From Gammaproteobacteria bacterium (lineage in GTDB: Bacteria; Pseudomonadota; Gammaproteobacteria; Pseudomonadales; Ketobacteraceae), in NCBI GenBank assembly GCA_013178375.1, contig JABLXQ010000004.1, positions 62,001-126,000 of the forward strand: 64,000 bases of DNA, given 5' to 3'. A program made the translations under genes and the position numbers. Below are positions 8,082-16,734 of the stretch, piece by piece. Position 1 is the stretch's first letter. Every line of letters starts with the position of its first letter. The notes under the pieces were generated by a model. The model was not told the DNA's origin and ran no database searches. It worked only from the letters and a program-made list of their open reading frames with translations.

Positions 8082-9488
8082 ATGCTCCGAAGAAATCTGA
8101 AGCCGGTTTTCGCCACTATTCTCCTCGCATTCTGCATTCATCCCGAAACTCAAGCCGCAACCAGCGTGACGCGCGGACAAATTACCTGGTATTTCAGCAG
8201 CGACGTTCAGACGGGAACCTATGCGAATGGAGATCCCTGGGTACTCGGTCCCGTCACCATTTCGTCCATCAGCCCAAAACCCACCACGAGCGGCCGTTAC
8301 ATGAACGGCAGCATGTTGAATCCAACCATCACCAGCACACATGGCCTGGACAGCAACATCAGCTATCTGGACTATGACGGTGCACTCAATGTCGGAACCA
8401 AATTGCCCTTGTCGCTGAAAGCGGGAGACATGCTGCTGTCGTCCAAAAGCAACGCTACCGACGAAGGCGCGGGCTGGCTGGAGCAGATCCAGATTCTGAC
8501 TGTCGTATCCAGCGCGCCGGCAGCGGGTACTTTCCGTCCGCCCTATATCGGCCGCACCGGCAAGACCAGCTGGAATGCAGCCAACATCGATTACGCCAAA
8601 CTGCATTCGCTGGCCATGCCCGCGGGTGGTGCCAATGTGCCGAATCTGGCGCGTCTTGAATCCAATTTCCAGTATCCCTGGATCTATGTGAATAACGGCG
8701 CTGGCAACCTGCATTTCAGGGCTCGTTTGAACCACCCCTGGCGGGATGACACCCGCGCGTCGGCCAACTATGGGCGCGAACTTTCACACATGGGCGCTGA
8801 AGCCCTGCTGTCACTGCAACTGAACTACACCAACAAGCAAAAGGAAAAACTGGCGATCAGCCTGATTCAAATCGGTATCGATGTGTATGGAGCAGCCAAA
8901 TACGCCGGCGCCAACTTCTACGCTGACGGTGGCCACAATATCGGTCACAAATTGCCGGTCCTGCTGGCCGGTACGCTGCTGAACGACAGCGACCTGCTGC
9001 TGATCGGAGCGGGTCACAAATTCCAGGAAGACCAGCAGACGTTTTATGTGGACGCGACCACCGTCTCCATCACCAATGGTTCCAGCTGGGCGCCCGACTC
9101 ACGCGACGTTTCCGACGGAGCCGTCACACCCTATACCAGCGGCGACATCGGCATGCCGGAATGGGGAATTCGCCACAGCAGCACACCCACCGCCGACAAC
9201 AAACACTGGGATGCCAAGTACAGACACGTTGCCGGCCCTGCCATGGTGGGCCATGCATTGGCAGCCCAGCTGATGGGGCTGAAAGAGGAGTGGAACTGGC
9301 CGGCGTTTTTTGATTACGCGGATAGAATGTATGGCCTGCAGAAAAGCCAGGCGTCAGGCGGCGTAAATTCCATTCAGCTGTTCGTACGGGATATGTGGGA
9401 AAGCTATCGAAAAACGGCGCCACCCAGCGGCACCGCTACTCTTTCGCCACCGCTTCCGCCATCTTCGCCACGGGCAGTACAGCAATAA
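8082..9488 (+). CDS. Secreted protein, possible alpha/alpha-fold polysaccharide-acting enzyme
   Basis: The frame is open from 7992. ATG 8082 was chosen because it gives a compact signal peptide (MLRRNLK, hydrophobic PVFATILLAFCI, cleavage near TQA-A); ATG 8067 and 7992 are alternatives and none has a good ribosome-binding site. The mature protein of about 440 residues has a beta-rich N-terminal half, then a helical region with conserved-looking stretches (YADGGHNIGHKLPVLLAGTLL, KFQEDQQTFYVD, MPEWGIRHSS, WDAKYRHV). The helical region looks like an alpha/alpha toroid as in polysaccharide lyases and hydrolases, but no named family is recognised. A proline-rich tail of about 25 residues follows MWESYRK. 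It could trim or release the EPS in the periplasm or outside. Confidence 0.6.
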   Translation: MLRRNLKPVFATILLAFCIHPETQAATSVTRGQITWYFSSDVQTGTYANGDPWVLGPVTISSISPKPTTSGRYMNGSMLNPTITSTHGLDSNISYLDYDGALNVGTKLPLSLKAGDMLLSSKSNATDEGAGWLEQIQILTVVSSAPAAGTFRPPYIGRTGKTSWNAANIDYAKLHSLAMPAGGANVPNLARLESNFQYPWIYVNNGAGNLHFRARLNHPWRDDTRASANYGRELSHMGAEALLSLQLNYTNKQKEKLAISLIQIGIDVYGAAKYAGANFYADGGHNIGHKLPVLLAGTLLNDSDLLLIGAGHKFQEDQQTFYVDATTVSITNGSSWAPDSRDVSDGAVTPYTSGDIGMPEWGIRHSSTPTADNKHWDAKYRHVAGPAMVGHALAAQLMGLKEEWNWPAFFDYADRMYGLQKSQASGGVNSIQLFVRDMWESYRKTAPPSGTATLSPPLPPSSPRAVQQ

Positions 9489-9553
9489 TATCCAATGGCT
9501 ACAGGCCTGGATGGCCAACACGGACAGGGATGTCCCACGCCGCGCCCGATCCC

Positions 9554-10558
9554 CTAAATTCCCGCAATCCGCTCAACCAGTTCAATATCCTTTGCAACCG
9601 TGAAATGGGCCCCCGCAAATGATCGGGCATTGGCAACGGTTTCCGCCATCTGCTGTTTGCTGCTTAATGCCGCTCTCACGATCAGCGCAGCCTTTTCAAT
9701 ATTAGCCAGGTCCAGTTCAATCAGATTCCGGCCACCCTCGAAATAATCCACCACACCCGGCAACCGGTTTACAAACAGCAAGGTGTTGAAGGACATGGCC
9801 TGCACGATGGCAATCTGTCCGTTGGCAATGACGTCTTTCTGGATGGGCAGCACAAACGCCTGGGCGTTGGCGATGATCTGGCAGTACTCCAGTTCCTCAA
9901 TGCCGCTGACTATCGTCACATTGTCCGGCTTGACCAGATCCTTAATCGCATTTGGCAGCGTCACCACGACAAATGCAGTGTCAGGCATTGCTGCTGCCAG
10001 TTTGAAAAGGCTCTTGTAATCGCGGCCCGAGTAGCCTGCGGACACGATATAGTTTTTCTTTTCGATCGAAATGCGGGTATAGCGTGGATCATCCAGATAG
10101 GGGCCTGAGTACAATTTGAAATGGATGCGCCTTTTGTCCAGTCTGAACAGATCGGAATAAACGTCTTTTTCATACTGGGAAAACACCACGATATGGGTGT
10201 TTCCCGTCAGGGCAATCCGGCTCAGCAGCAATTTCAATCCAGTGTATTTTCTCGCTATATTGAAATTCCAGATAACATGCCGCACCTTGCTCCATGACAT
10301 CCTGATCATGAACGCCATGATCAGGCCGATCCTCGGATTGTCGCTGATCACCAGATCGACCGCATTTTCGGTGACAAATTTTCTTAACCGGGCGGCTCCG
10401 GACGCCAGGCCCGGCAATTTCCCCTTACCGAAGCCCTGAAAGAAAGCCGAAGGCTCCACTATAAAGTACTGGTTATTTTTGTCCGTTCTGGAAAATATGA
10501 CACGGTCGCGATCTCCGCTGGCATAGGGGCAGACATGCAGTATCTTCAATCCAGACAT
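9554..10558 (-). CDS. GT4-like glycosyltransferase
   Basis: A 334-residue protein with a GT-B layout: an N-terminal Rossmann-like half beginning MSGLKILHVCPYASGDRDRV and a C-terminal half with NYIVSAGYSGRDYKSLFKLAAAM and a donor-binding region (CQIIANAQAFVLPIQK then NGQIAIVQAMSFNTLLFV), where the usual E-x7-E is degenerate. The frame reaches 10651, but ATG 10558 has GAGGAA eight bases upstream and gives the normal N-terminus. It is the last gene of the leftward operon starting at 16318, ten bases after the flippase gene. It ends convergently with the secreted-protein gene. Confidence 0.75.
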   Translation of the reverse strand: MSGLKILHVCPYASGDRDRVIFSRTDKNNQYFIVEPSAFFQGFGKGKLPGLASGAARLRKFVTENAVDLVISDNPRIGLIMAFMIRMSWSKVRHVIWNFNIARKYTGLKLLLSRIALTGNTHIVVFSQYEKDVYSDLFRLDKRRIHFKLYSGPYLDDPRYTRISIEKKNYIVSAGYSGRDYKSLFKLAAAMPDTAFVVVTLPNAIKDLVKPDNVTIVSGIEELEYCQIIANAQAFVLPIQKDVIANGQIAIVQAMSFNTLLFVNRLPGVVDYFEGGRNLIELDLANIEKAALIVRAALSSKQQMAETVANARSFAGAHFTVAKDIELVERIAGI

Positions 10559-10568
10559 GGGCAATTCC

Positions 10569-12077
10569 TCACAACACTGCGCGCCGGCGCCTTTTTCTGC
10601 GCATAAAACTGAAAAATTTCTCAAACACCTGTAGATCCACGCGGGTGACATACAGATACAGCGGCATCAATGCGACGATCCCGAAGAAATAGAACACCAG
10701 CATGGGAACGCCTTTCAGATCGCGAAGCAGATGAATATCAATACCGTACAAACAGGCGACGGTCAGGATAGAAGAGAGATAGACCTTTGCCACCGCCAGC
10801 AGAAAGGTCGAATGGGAAAGCCCCATGTAGGTTGCATGCAGCCGGGTGAAGAACACCAGATAGATTACTGAATTCAGCGCATAACAAAAGGCAATGCCCA
10901 CACCGCCCCACGGCAATCCTGCGACATATCCTACTGCTGTGTTGATGGTTGAATAGATGGAAAGCCTGGCCATTTTCCCGGCCTGGCCATCAGCATGCAA
11001 AGCCCAGTTCATCGGATACAGGAAAATGAGGTTAGCACCGGCAATCGCCAGAAAAGAAAAAACAGGTGCGCTCGGCAACCACTTCTCGCCGAATATCAGC
11101 GTGATCAGTGCGCCTGATTTGGCAGCGGCGAACACCATGAACGGAACGGTGACACTGCCCAGAACTACGATAACTTCATTGATTTCCTTTTCAAAGGCCT
11201 CCCTGGAATCCCGCAGCATCGAGAAGTACGGCACCACCGCACCCGCAATCGGCGTCAACACCTGCAGCAGCGGGAACATCAAAATCATGTGCGCGATGGC
11301 GTAGTAGCCGAGCTCCTCGGCCGAATAGAAAATCCCCAGCAATATTTTGTCCGAGTCCCGACACAGGGAGCCCAGGGCCGAACTGAACGTGAACAAGCCA
11401 CCGAATTTCAGGATCTCGCGACCCTGTTCACTGTCCCACACCGGCAGAGACGGCACCCACCTGGTCAGCGCCCAGACCACGACGACCTGACCAATACCCC
11501 TGGCCAGGATGACCACCACCAACGACCAGCAACCATAGCCCTCCAGTGCGGCCCAGATTCCCAACACACAACCCGCCACCGCACCCACGATCTCACTGAA
11601 CGCCAGGATACCCTGCTTGAGACAGCGCTTCAGCAGCGCCACGTGCTGCGCATGGAATATCGAAATCAGGATGGACAAGCCCGCCACGGACATCAGCAGC
11701 GTAATGTCGGGCTCCCGATACAGCAGACTCAGCAAGGGAGCAGACAATAGAACCGCCAGAAATGCCAGAACACAAAATCCGGCACCGATCCAGAACGTCA
11801 GCGACATTGCCTGCTGCGTAATGTTTCTGGACTGCAAGGTATACTGGCTGACACCACCATCCGAGAACACGGTGATAAACGTGATTATCGGCGTGATCAT
11901 GCCAACCAGACCATAATCCTCCGGCGTCAATAGCCGCCCCAGCACCACCACCGTGATTATCCGGGTGACCATACGCACGATTCCGGAACTCACAGAAATC
12001 AGGGCACCCCAATTCGCCCTGGACTTCAGGTTGGTGCCGATGTCTCCCTCAAACCTGGTCCAACTCGGCAGATCCAT
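10569..12077 (-). CDS. Wzx-type polysaccharide flippase (WzxC-like), copy 1
   Basis: A 502-residue membrane protein of the MOP superfamily with about fourteen hydrophobic segments. The family start is visible: SRANWGALISVSSGIVRMVTRIITVVVLGRLLTPEDYGL at about residues 18-56, with GRLLxPxDYG typical of WzxC-like members. It is expected to flip undecaprenyl-linked repeat units to the periplasm. It sits between a DUF6473-like gene and a GT4 gene in the sulfotransferase operon, with GAGGA before its ATG. A second, different flippase lies at 36708-37991. Confidence 0.88.
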   Translation of the reverse strand: MDLPSWTRFEGDIGTNLKSRANWGALISVSSGIVRMVTRIITVVVLGRLLTPEDYGLVGMITPIITFITVFSDGGVSQYTLQSRNITQQAMSLTFWIGAGFCVLAFLAVLLSAPLLSLLYREPDITLLMSVAGLSILISIFHAQHVALLKRCLKQGILAFSEIVGAVAGCVLGIWAALEGYGCWSLVVVILARGIGQVVVVWALTRWVPSLPVWDSEQGREILKFGGLFTFSSALGSLCRDSDKILLGIFYSAEELGYYAIAHMILMFPLLQVLTPIAGAVVPYFSMLRDSREAFEKEINEVIVVLGSVTVPFMVFAAAKSGALITLIFGEKWLPSAPVFSFLAIAGANLIFLYPMNWALHADGQAGKMARLSIYSTINTAVGYVAGLPWGGVGIAFCYALNSVIYLVFFTRLHATYMGLSHSTFLLAVAKVYLSSILTVACLYGIDIHLLRDLKGVPMLVFYFFGIVALMPLYLYVTRVDLQVFEKFFSFMRRKRRRRAVL

Positions 12078-12090
12078 TCGGCATCAATCC

Positions 12091-13029
12091 TCAGGCAACC
12101 AAACCCTTGACCACACTGAACAAGGCCCGCGCAGCGTCTTCATGCATTTCCGGGGAGGGATAGTATGGATCGTGCGTCCACAATTCCCCGCCGAGATCCT
12201 GCCGATCCAGCGACGGATTGACCATTACAGGCTTGCCGTCAAAGCGGCTGATCAAGCGCTGTGGGCTACCCCGATCCGACACACATTCCACATAGTAGTC
12301 GCAGAACGGCTTGATCTGCTCCAGCGTGGCCCGGTCAATCATTTGCGGGAACTCACCAAAAATGCCGCTGACTTTCAGAAAATTTTCCGGGTAGTCCGGC
12401 GTGCGTTTGGAGAACCACAACAGGATCTTGGGCACTTCAATCCGGCTGAGAAAAGAACGATAGCTCTCAACCCAGTTGGCCCGCGTTTCACCGACAATTT
12501 TTCTGGTAGCGGGCACTGCCAGTCGCCTGGCAACGGCATCCATCAGCCGCCTGGGAGGCAAGGACCGGATCGATCTGGCACCATCCACCAGGTCTGCATA
12601 GGCGGTTTGCGCAGATACCTTTTGCCCGTCGCGGCGACGGGTGAGATATTCCAGGCCACCGCTTTCATACAGACTGTTGCTCTGGCTGCGCCCGGACATC
12701 ACCTGAACCACCAGGAAGCGTGAGCGATTGATAAAATCATCGAGCTGCGGGTGCCGGTCATAAAATTCCGGACCCGCCCCGCCGTAGCCGAGATTGAGCG
12801 CCTGCAGACTGAATTGCCGCTCGATGATGCCGGGATAAGGGTTGTCACAGAAACAGCCAAAGGTTTGTGCCGCCCCGACGCAGGTAAAATAGCGGCCGGC
12901 CTCAAGCCCGCCTGGTTCCGGCCCGCGAAAACGCAGGCCGGTGCCGGCCAGTTCATACATCTGATAATCCGTTACTTCGTAGTCCCTGGCCTGGTAGCCT
13001 GATAGATGCACGCTTTCAGAACTGTTCAC
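12091..13029 (-). CDS. DUF6473-like protein of the sulfotransferase operon
   Basis: A 312-residue, apparently cytosolic protein without signal peptide or membrane segment. YEVTDYQMYELAGTGLRFRGP near residues 17-38 and FTCVGAAQTFGCFCDNPYPGIIER near 48-71 fit the DUF6473 family as I recall it. A nucleophile-like GxxxT position in a Rossmann-like start and a later GG-H-D-Y cluster (WTHDPYYPSPEMHEDAA) are reminiscent of SGNH-type hydrolases, but this is only a resemblance. It lies 94 bp downstream of the sulfotransferase gene and 13 bp before the flippase gene. The biochemical role is unknown; the setting suggests EPS modification linked to sulfation. Confidence 0.68.
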   Translation of the reverse strand: MNSSESVHLSGYQARDYEVTDYQMYELAGTGLRFRGPEPGGLEAGRYFTCVGAAQTFGCFCDNPYPGIIERQFSLQALNLGYGGAGPEFYDRHPQLDDFINRSRFLVVQVMSGRSQSNSLYESGGLEYLTRRRDGQKVSAQTAYADLVDGARSIRSLPPRRLMDAVARRLAVPATRKIVGETRANWVESYRSFLSRIEVPKILLWFSKRTPDYPENFLKVSGIFGEFPQMIDRATLEQIKPFCDYYVECVSDRGSPQRLISRFDGKPVMVNPSLDRQDLGGELWTHDPYYPSPEMHEDAARALFSVVKGLVA

Positions 13030-13123
13030 GGTGTTTTCTCTCTGAGATCCTGGACTTCTGTGACATCTCCGGCACCCCTTGTCCCCGGAACTGAATTCAT
13101 GATGTGCCGGCTGCAGCAGCGCA

Positions 13124-14053
13124 TCAGCTCAAGGCACCGCCGTCACCCCACGGAATTTTTCGTCCCAACAGGGCTTCGAGCTCGTCAATGTCATCCTTGA
13201 AGCGCGGCGCAATCTGCTTCCTCAATCGCTCATCCAGTTTGGCAATCGGCTGTGAGTTGAGGCGATCGAGATACGAAAAGAAGCGCCCGCAGTATCTATA
13301 TGGCACGCACCGCTGCATCAGAGAGCGGGAGCGGTTGGGCCAGTGCAACCAGCGATCCAGCGCCAGATTTTTCGGCCGGCTGCCTACTTTGCCCCGCTTT
13401 GCCATATCGGGCACGAAGCTGTCGTCTACCCTGATATGGCGGCAAATGGCTTGGTAGACGCCCAGTGGATCCGCGACAAAATCGTCATACAGAAACACCT
13501 TGATTTGCTCACGGTCAAACAGCTCAAAGTATCGCTTGATCTGCCCGGAATACTGGCTGACGCCTGCGTAGTGCCAATCCCATCCCCATCCCGCCGCCTT
13601 GCGCTCCGCTTCTGCGTCGAGCGCCGGGAGGATCTCAAGCGGTTCGATCTGATACTGGATGTTCATGCAGTAATGCGAGTACAACCGGCTGACCGGCTCC
13701 CGGAGTATGGCCACCAGCCGCACGTCGGGAATTTTTTCGCGGATTCTCTGGGCCGCCCGGGGGTAATACAGGTAGCGGACAGAGGCATCGCCGATGGCTT
13801 TCTCATCTGTGACGCCAGCATAGGAGGCAACATAGGCGTCATAGTCCGTCAGCGACTTCCGGTAAAAAAGATAGCGCTGAACTTGCGTCGAAACCGGGCC
13901 AGGGTGATTGAGACTTTCGCCCACCAGCGCAAAATAATTGGGCTCTTTATAGTCGGAAAAATACACGTCCGGATGCTGCTTCAGATAGTCGGCCAACGAC
14001 GTCGTACCCGATTTTGCCGCGCCAATTACAATAAAGTTTGGAAGATTTTCCAT
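13124..14053 (-). CDS. PAPS-dependent sulfotransferase
   Basis: A 309-residue cytosolic sulfotransferase. The 5'-phosphosulfate-binding loop (AKSGTTSL) is at about residues 13-20 and the 3'-phosphate-binding region (LVAILREPVSRLYSHY) at about 110-125, with the R and S spaced as in the family. ATG 14053 was preferred over the upstream GTG at 14071, because ENLPNFIVIGAAKSGTTSL is the usual N-terminus and an AGG lies upstream. It would transfer sulfate from PAPS to a sugar, most likely while the repeat unit is still on its lipid carrier. The APS kinase needed for PAPS supply is encoded at 19210-19836. Confidence 0.85.
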   Translation of the reverse strand: MENLPNFIVIGAAKSGTTSLADYLKQHPDVYFSDYKEPNYFALVGESLNHPGPVSTQVQRYLFYRKSLTDYDAYVASYAGVTDEKAIGDASVRYLYYPRAAQRIREKIPDVRLVAILREPVSRLYSHYCMNIQYQIEPLEILPALDAEAERKAAGWGWDWHYAGVSQYSGQIKRYFELFDREQIKVFLYDDFVADPLGVYQAICRHIRVDDSFVPDMAKRGKVGSRPKNLALDRWLHWPNRSRSLMQRCVPYRYCGRFFSYLDRLNSQPIAKLDERLRKQIAPRFKDDIDELEALLGRKIPWGDGGALS

Positions 14054-14102
14054 CGATTTGAAACCTGCCACTCAATCGGATGCGGTTAAATTGACGTAAG
14101 CC

Positions 14103-15101
14103 TCAGAACGCATTGCGAACCAGTGCGCTGTCCGGCCACTTGTTTTGCAATCCTGGCTGCAACAGGAAATAGCAGTACGCCAGCAGAAAGCTCCTGATCG
14201 AAGTACGTCTGTCATCCGACAAACGCAGCGCTTCCCTGGCCAGGCATCGCCCCAGGCCGTGGTCACCCATCGCATGGGCGATTTCAGCCCGGCGGCTGAT
14301 GAAATAGGCCAGCCGGTTCCGGATGACGCGCATTGCGCGAACACTGTGTACCGAAGGCGATCGCCTGCCCGCAACATGCGTAAGCGCCCTCGCCTGCACC
14401 TGGATATAGCAGTCGTACCGGCTGGCGGCTCTGGTGGCGTCCACAGAATCGCTTAACCCCGCAACGCTGCGCTCACGGGTCAATTCCACCAGGGGGGCAT
14501 TGATCAGGGACACGGCCTGGTTGGCAACCAGATCGTAAAAAAGCGCCGTATCTTCCGCGACACACAAGGATTCATCAAACCCGCCCGCGTGAACAAAGAC
14601 ATCCTTCCTGACCAGAAGCGACTGAATCATCGGATGCTGTTCCGACTTGAAAATAAATTCGACCGGTGACCGGTAAGAACCATACTGGCCGGCGCCCAGG
14701 GCCGGATCAAGATTCTGGATGCCATCATGCCGCTTTCCATTTTCCAGCACAGTGCCGGTGAAGCAGGCCACGGTGTTCGTCGCGCGCAGGCAATTGACCT
14801 GTTCTTCCAGCTTGGTTGGCTTCCAGACATCATCCGAGTCGAGAAACGCAATCCAGGTACCACGCGCCAGCGACACACCCAGATTGCGTGCCGAACTGAC
14901 ACCACCGTTGCTTTTCCTGACATACTGAACGCAGGCTGGCGCGTCCAGAAACAGCTCTTCAGTGCTATCCACCGATCCGTCATCGATCACCAGAATTTCC
15001 AGCGCTGGAAAAGACTGGTTCAACACACTGTCAACCGCACGCAGGATACAATGCGCGCGGTTGTAGGTTGGAATCACGACACTGACGGCATAGCTGGCCA
15101 T
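14103..15101 (-). CDS. Family 2 glycosyltransferase
   Basis: A GT2 enzyme of 332 residues. VSVVIPTYNRAHCILRAVDSV (from residue 6), VIDDGSVDST, NGGVSSARNLG and the metal-binding DSDD (88-91) are present in the normal order. The frame extends upstream to a TTG at 15128, overlapping the GT4 stop, but ATG 15101 matches the family start and has GGAG upstream, so it was chosen. The C-terminal part (about 120 residues) is helix-rich and arginine-rich with no clear membrane span. The sugar is unknown. Confidence 0.84.
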   Translation of the reverse strand: MASYAVSVVIPTYNRAHCILRAVDSVLNQSFPALEILVIDDGSVDSTEELFLDAPACVQYVRKSNGGVSSARNLGVSLARGTWIAFLDSDDVWKPTKLEEQVNCLRATNTVACFTGTVLENGKRHDGIQNLDPALGAGQYGSYRSPVEFIFKSEQHPMIQSLLVRKDVFVHAGGFDESLCVAEDTALFYDLVANQAVSLINAPLVELTRERSVAGLSDSVDATRAASRYDCYIQVQARALTHVAGRRSPSVHSVRAMRVIRNRLAYFISRRAEIAHAMGDHGLGRCLAREALRLSDDRRTSIRSFLLAYCYFLLQPGLQNKWPDSALVRNAF

Positions 15102-15124
15102 ATCCAGTTCATCTCCACATGTTC

Positions 15125-16318
15125 TCAACCCGTTGTTGCCCGCAACAGCCCGACTGCCTGTTCAACCCGTGGCGCAATCGCCTGCCAGCTCCACTCGCGA
15201 TCGAAACGCTGCCACGCCTTTGCCGTCATCTGTTCGCCATATTCCGGCGAACCCAGAATCTTGATGCAGGCGCTGGCAAAATCGTCCGCGCTGTCCGCCA
15301 GCAGAATTTCCTCGCCCTGGCTGAGCGCATAGCCAAACGAACCCAGCCGGGTTGACACTACAGGGCAGCGCCGGCTGAAGGCTTCGGCAATTTTGATGCG
15401 GGTGCCACCACCCGCCAGAATCGGTACGATCATCAGCGACCAGCCCGCAATTTCCGTGGCGGCGTCTTTCACCCAACCCAGGCCATCCACTCCTGTTTTC
15501 TCTGACGTCAGTTTTTCCGTTCCCTTGCCTACCAACCGCAGCCGGGCACCGGGAAAGCGCAGCCGGATTTTTTCCCAGACTTCATCGATGAACCAACTGA
15601 CACCCTGCTGATTGGGCATGTATTCCAGCGTTCCAATGAATCCTATGTGGGGCGGATCGGCCTTTTGCACACCTGCCGGCAGTTCGCAGTGATCAAATCC
15701 GTTGGGGACCAGGCAGATTCTGTTGCCACCACCCAGCAATTTTCGATCGGCCTCACTGCATACGGCAACCACACTGAAGCGATCCAGCAACACGCTTTCC
15801 CGCCGCTTCCACTGCATCACCTTGCGGTACTCCAGGATTTTTCTGAACAGCCCCTTGGCATTCCTGAACAACGATTCAAAAAACTGACTGGGAATATCGT
15901 CGATATCCAGTATCGCGTTGTCCCACACCCGCCGCCCCAGGCTGTTTGGTATTTTGATTCCGTGAAACCAGACCACATCATATTGCGCCAGAATTCTTTC
16001 GAAGCTGGCCGCATCTGCGTCGCTTACCCGCAGGCCATGGGTATTGGTGTAATAAGGATCGAGTTCACAGCGGATACGATCCCACATGCCCGTTTTGGGA
16101 CGCGACATGAACTTGAAAACTCCGCGTACATCAAACTCTTCCTCTGTGGCACGCAGGAATGTTTCTTCCACGTCCGCCAGCAGGAACATGACTATGCCAA
16201 CCTCACCCACTTCACAGAGATAGCGGGCGACATTCAGGGTTCGCAGCTGTGAACCGTACGTCGGCCCCGCAGGACAGTGCGATGTGCACAACAGAATTCT
16301 GGGTTTCGATTCAGACAT
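15125..16318 (-). CDS. GT4-family glycosyltransferase of the exosortase-associated type
   Basis: A 397-residue GT-B enzyme. The start (RILLCTSHCPAGPTYGSQLRTLNVARYL) resembles the sugar transferases that accompany PEP-CTERM/EpsH loci. The middle has LVPNGFDH and PPHIGFIGTLEYMPNQQGVSWF, and the donor-binding region has GGGTRIKIAEAFSRRCPVVST with the expected E position. ATG 16318 is the first gene of the leftward operon to 9554. A sigma-54-like promoter lies 62 bp upstream in the divergent region shared with the wzz-like gene. Confidence 0.83.
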   Translation of the reverse strand: MSESKPRILLCTSHCPAGPTYGSQLRTLNVARYLCEVGEVGIVMFLLADVEETFLRATEEEFDVRGVFKFMSRPKTGMWDRIRCELDPYYTNTHGLRVSDADAASFERILAQYDVVWFHGIKIPNSLGRRVWDNAILDIDDIPSQFFESLFRNAKGLFRKILEYRKVMQWKRRESVLLDRFSVVAVCSEADRKLLGGGNRICLVPNGFDHCELPAGVQKADPPHIGFIGTLEYMPNQQGVSWFIDEVWEKIRLRFPGARLRLVGKGTEKLTSEKTGVDGLGWVKDAATEIAGWSLMIVPILAGGGTRIKIAEAFSRRCPVVSTRLGSFGYALSQGEEILLADSADDFASACIKILGSPEYGEQMTAKAWQRFDREWSWQAIAPRVEQAVGLLRATTG

Positions 16319-16379
16319 GCAGCACTACACCCCACAAACCAATGACCCCAATGGAAGCCGCTTGCGCTGATAAATGAAC

Positions 16380-16395
16380 AGCAAATTCCGGACCA
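16380..16395 (-). promoter_or_regulatory. Sigma-54-type promoter for the leftward sulfotransferase operon
   Basis: The minus strand reads TGGTCCGGAATTTGCT. TGG, the C at position 6, TTGC and the final T fit the TGGCAC-N5-TTGCW consensus with exact GG-to-GC spacing; only two consensus bases differ. It lies 62 bp before the GT4 start at 16318. Some exosortase-linked EPS genes are known to depend on RpoN with the PrsK/PrsR pair, which makes the match more credible. Confidence 0.5.
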
Positions 16396-16429
16396 GCTCA
16401 GTCCGGTTGCGAACGCTGTTGCCGCGAAT

Positions 16430-16446
16430 GCGTCGCGCCCCGACGC
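16430..16446. promoter_or_regulatory. Perfect 6-5-6 dyad, candidate activator site
   Basis: GCGTCG-N5-CGACGC is a perfect inverted repeat of a size usual for dimeric regulators. It lies 35 bp upstream of the leftward sigma-54-like promoter and about 220 bp upstream of the rightward one, so it could serve both as an enhancer-binding site. A second, looser dyad (GCGCT at 16496-16500, AGCGC at 16515-16519) is nearby. Confidence 0.35.
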
Positions 16447-16664
16447 TGATGTCAGTCCCGTCAGCCACTTATGCAACACCGGAGGCAGGTCGATTGCGCT
16501 AAATGCTGGGTATCAGCGCGTGATTGGGCGGAACGACGTCTGCGAGCAAGCTATTGGTGCAAGCTGAGTAGAGGGGAATGCGATTATGGGGCACTTGGAA
16601 CCCAGATCAGACTTGAAAGGCTGGCATTTGCCGATATTCCTGCTAACCCGACTCTGAACGAATC

Positions 16665-16680
16665 TGGTACGACTGCTGCA
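16665..16680 (+). promoter_or_regulatory. Sigma-54-type promoter for the wzz-kinase-cysC operon
   Basis: TGGTACGACTGCTGCA matches TGGCAC-N5-TTGCA with two differences and exact GG-to-GC spacing. It lies 54 bp before ATG 16735. Together with the leftward match in the same region it suggests that both operons respond to one activator. Confidence 0.48.
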
Positions 16681-16734
16681 TGTTGTATGTTGAAAGCTGA
16701 AGTTGAAAGCCGAATACGCGAGGAAAGAGAGTGC

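Larger units (their letters stand above)
16319..16734. other. Divergent regulatory region, 416 bp
   Basis: No convincing gene lies between the leftward GT4 gene and the rightward wzz-like gene. The rightward frame is open from 16471, but the translated stretch before 16735 has unusual composition and no family resemblance. The region holds two outward-facing sigma-54-like promoters and two dyads (16430-16446 and 16496-16519), listed separately. Confidence 0.6.

Noticed and set aside
9395-9622. Possible frameshift at the end of the secreted-protein gene
   Set aside because: The conserved part seems to end naturally at MWESYRK; the following proline-rich tail needs no frameshift to explain it.
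16471-16734. N-terminal extension of the wzz-like gene
   Set aside because: The frame is open, but the translation is unlike any co-polymerase leader and covers the promoter-like elements; ATG 16735 has a ribosome-binding site.
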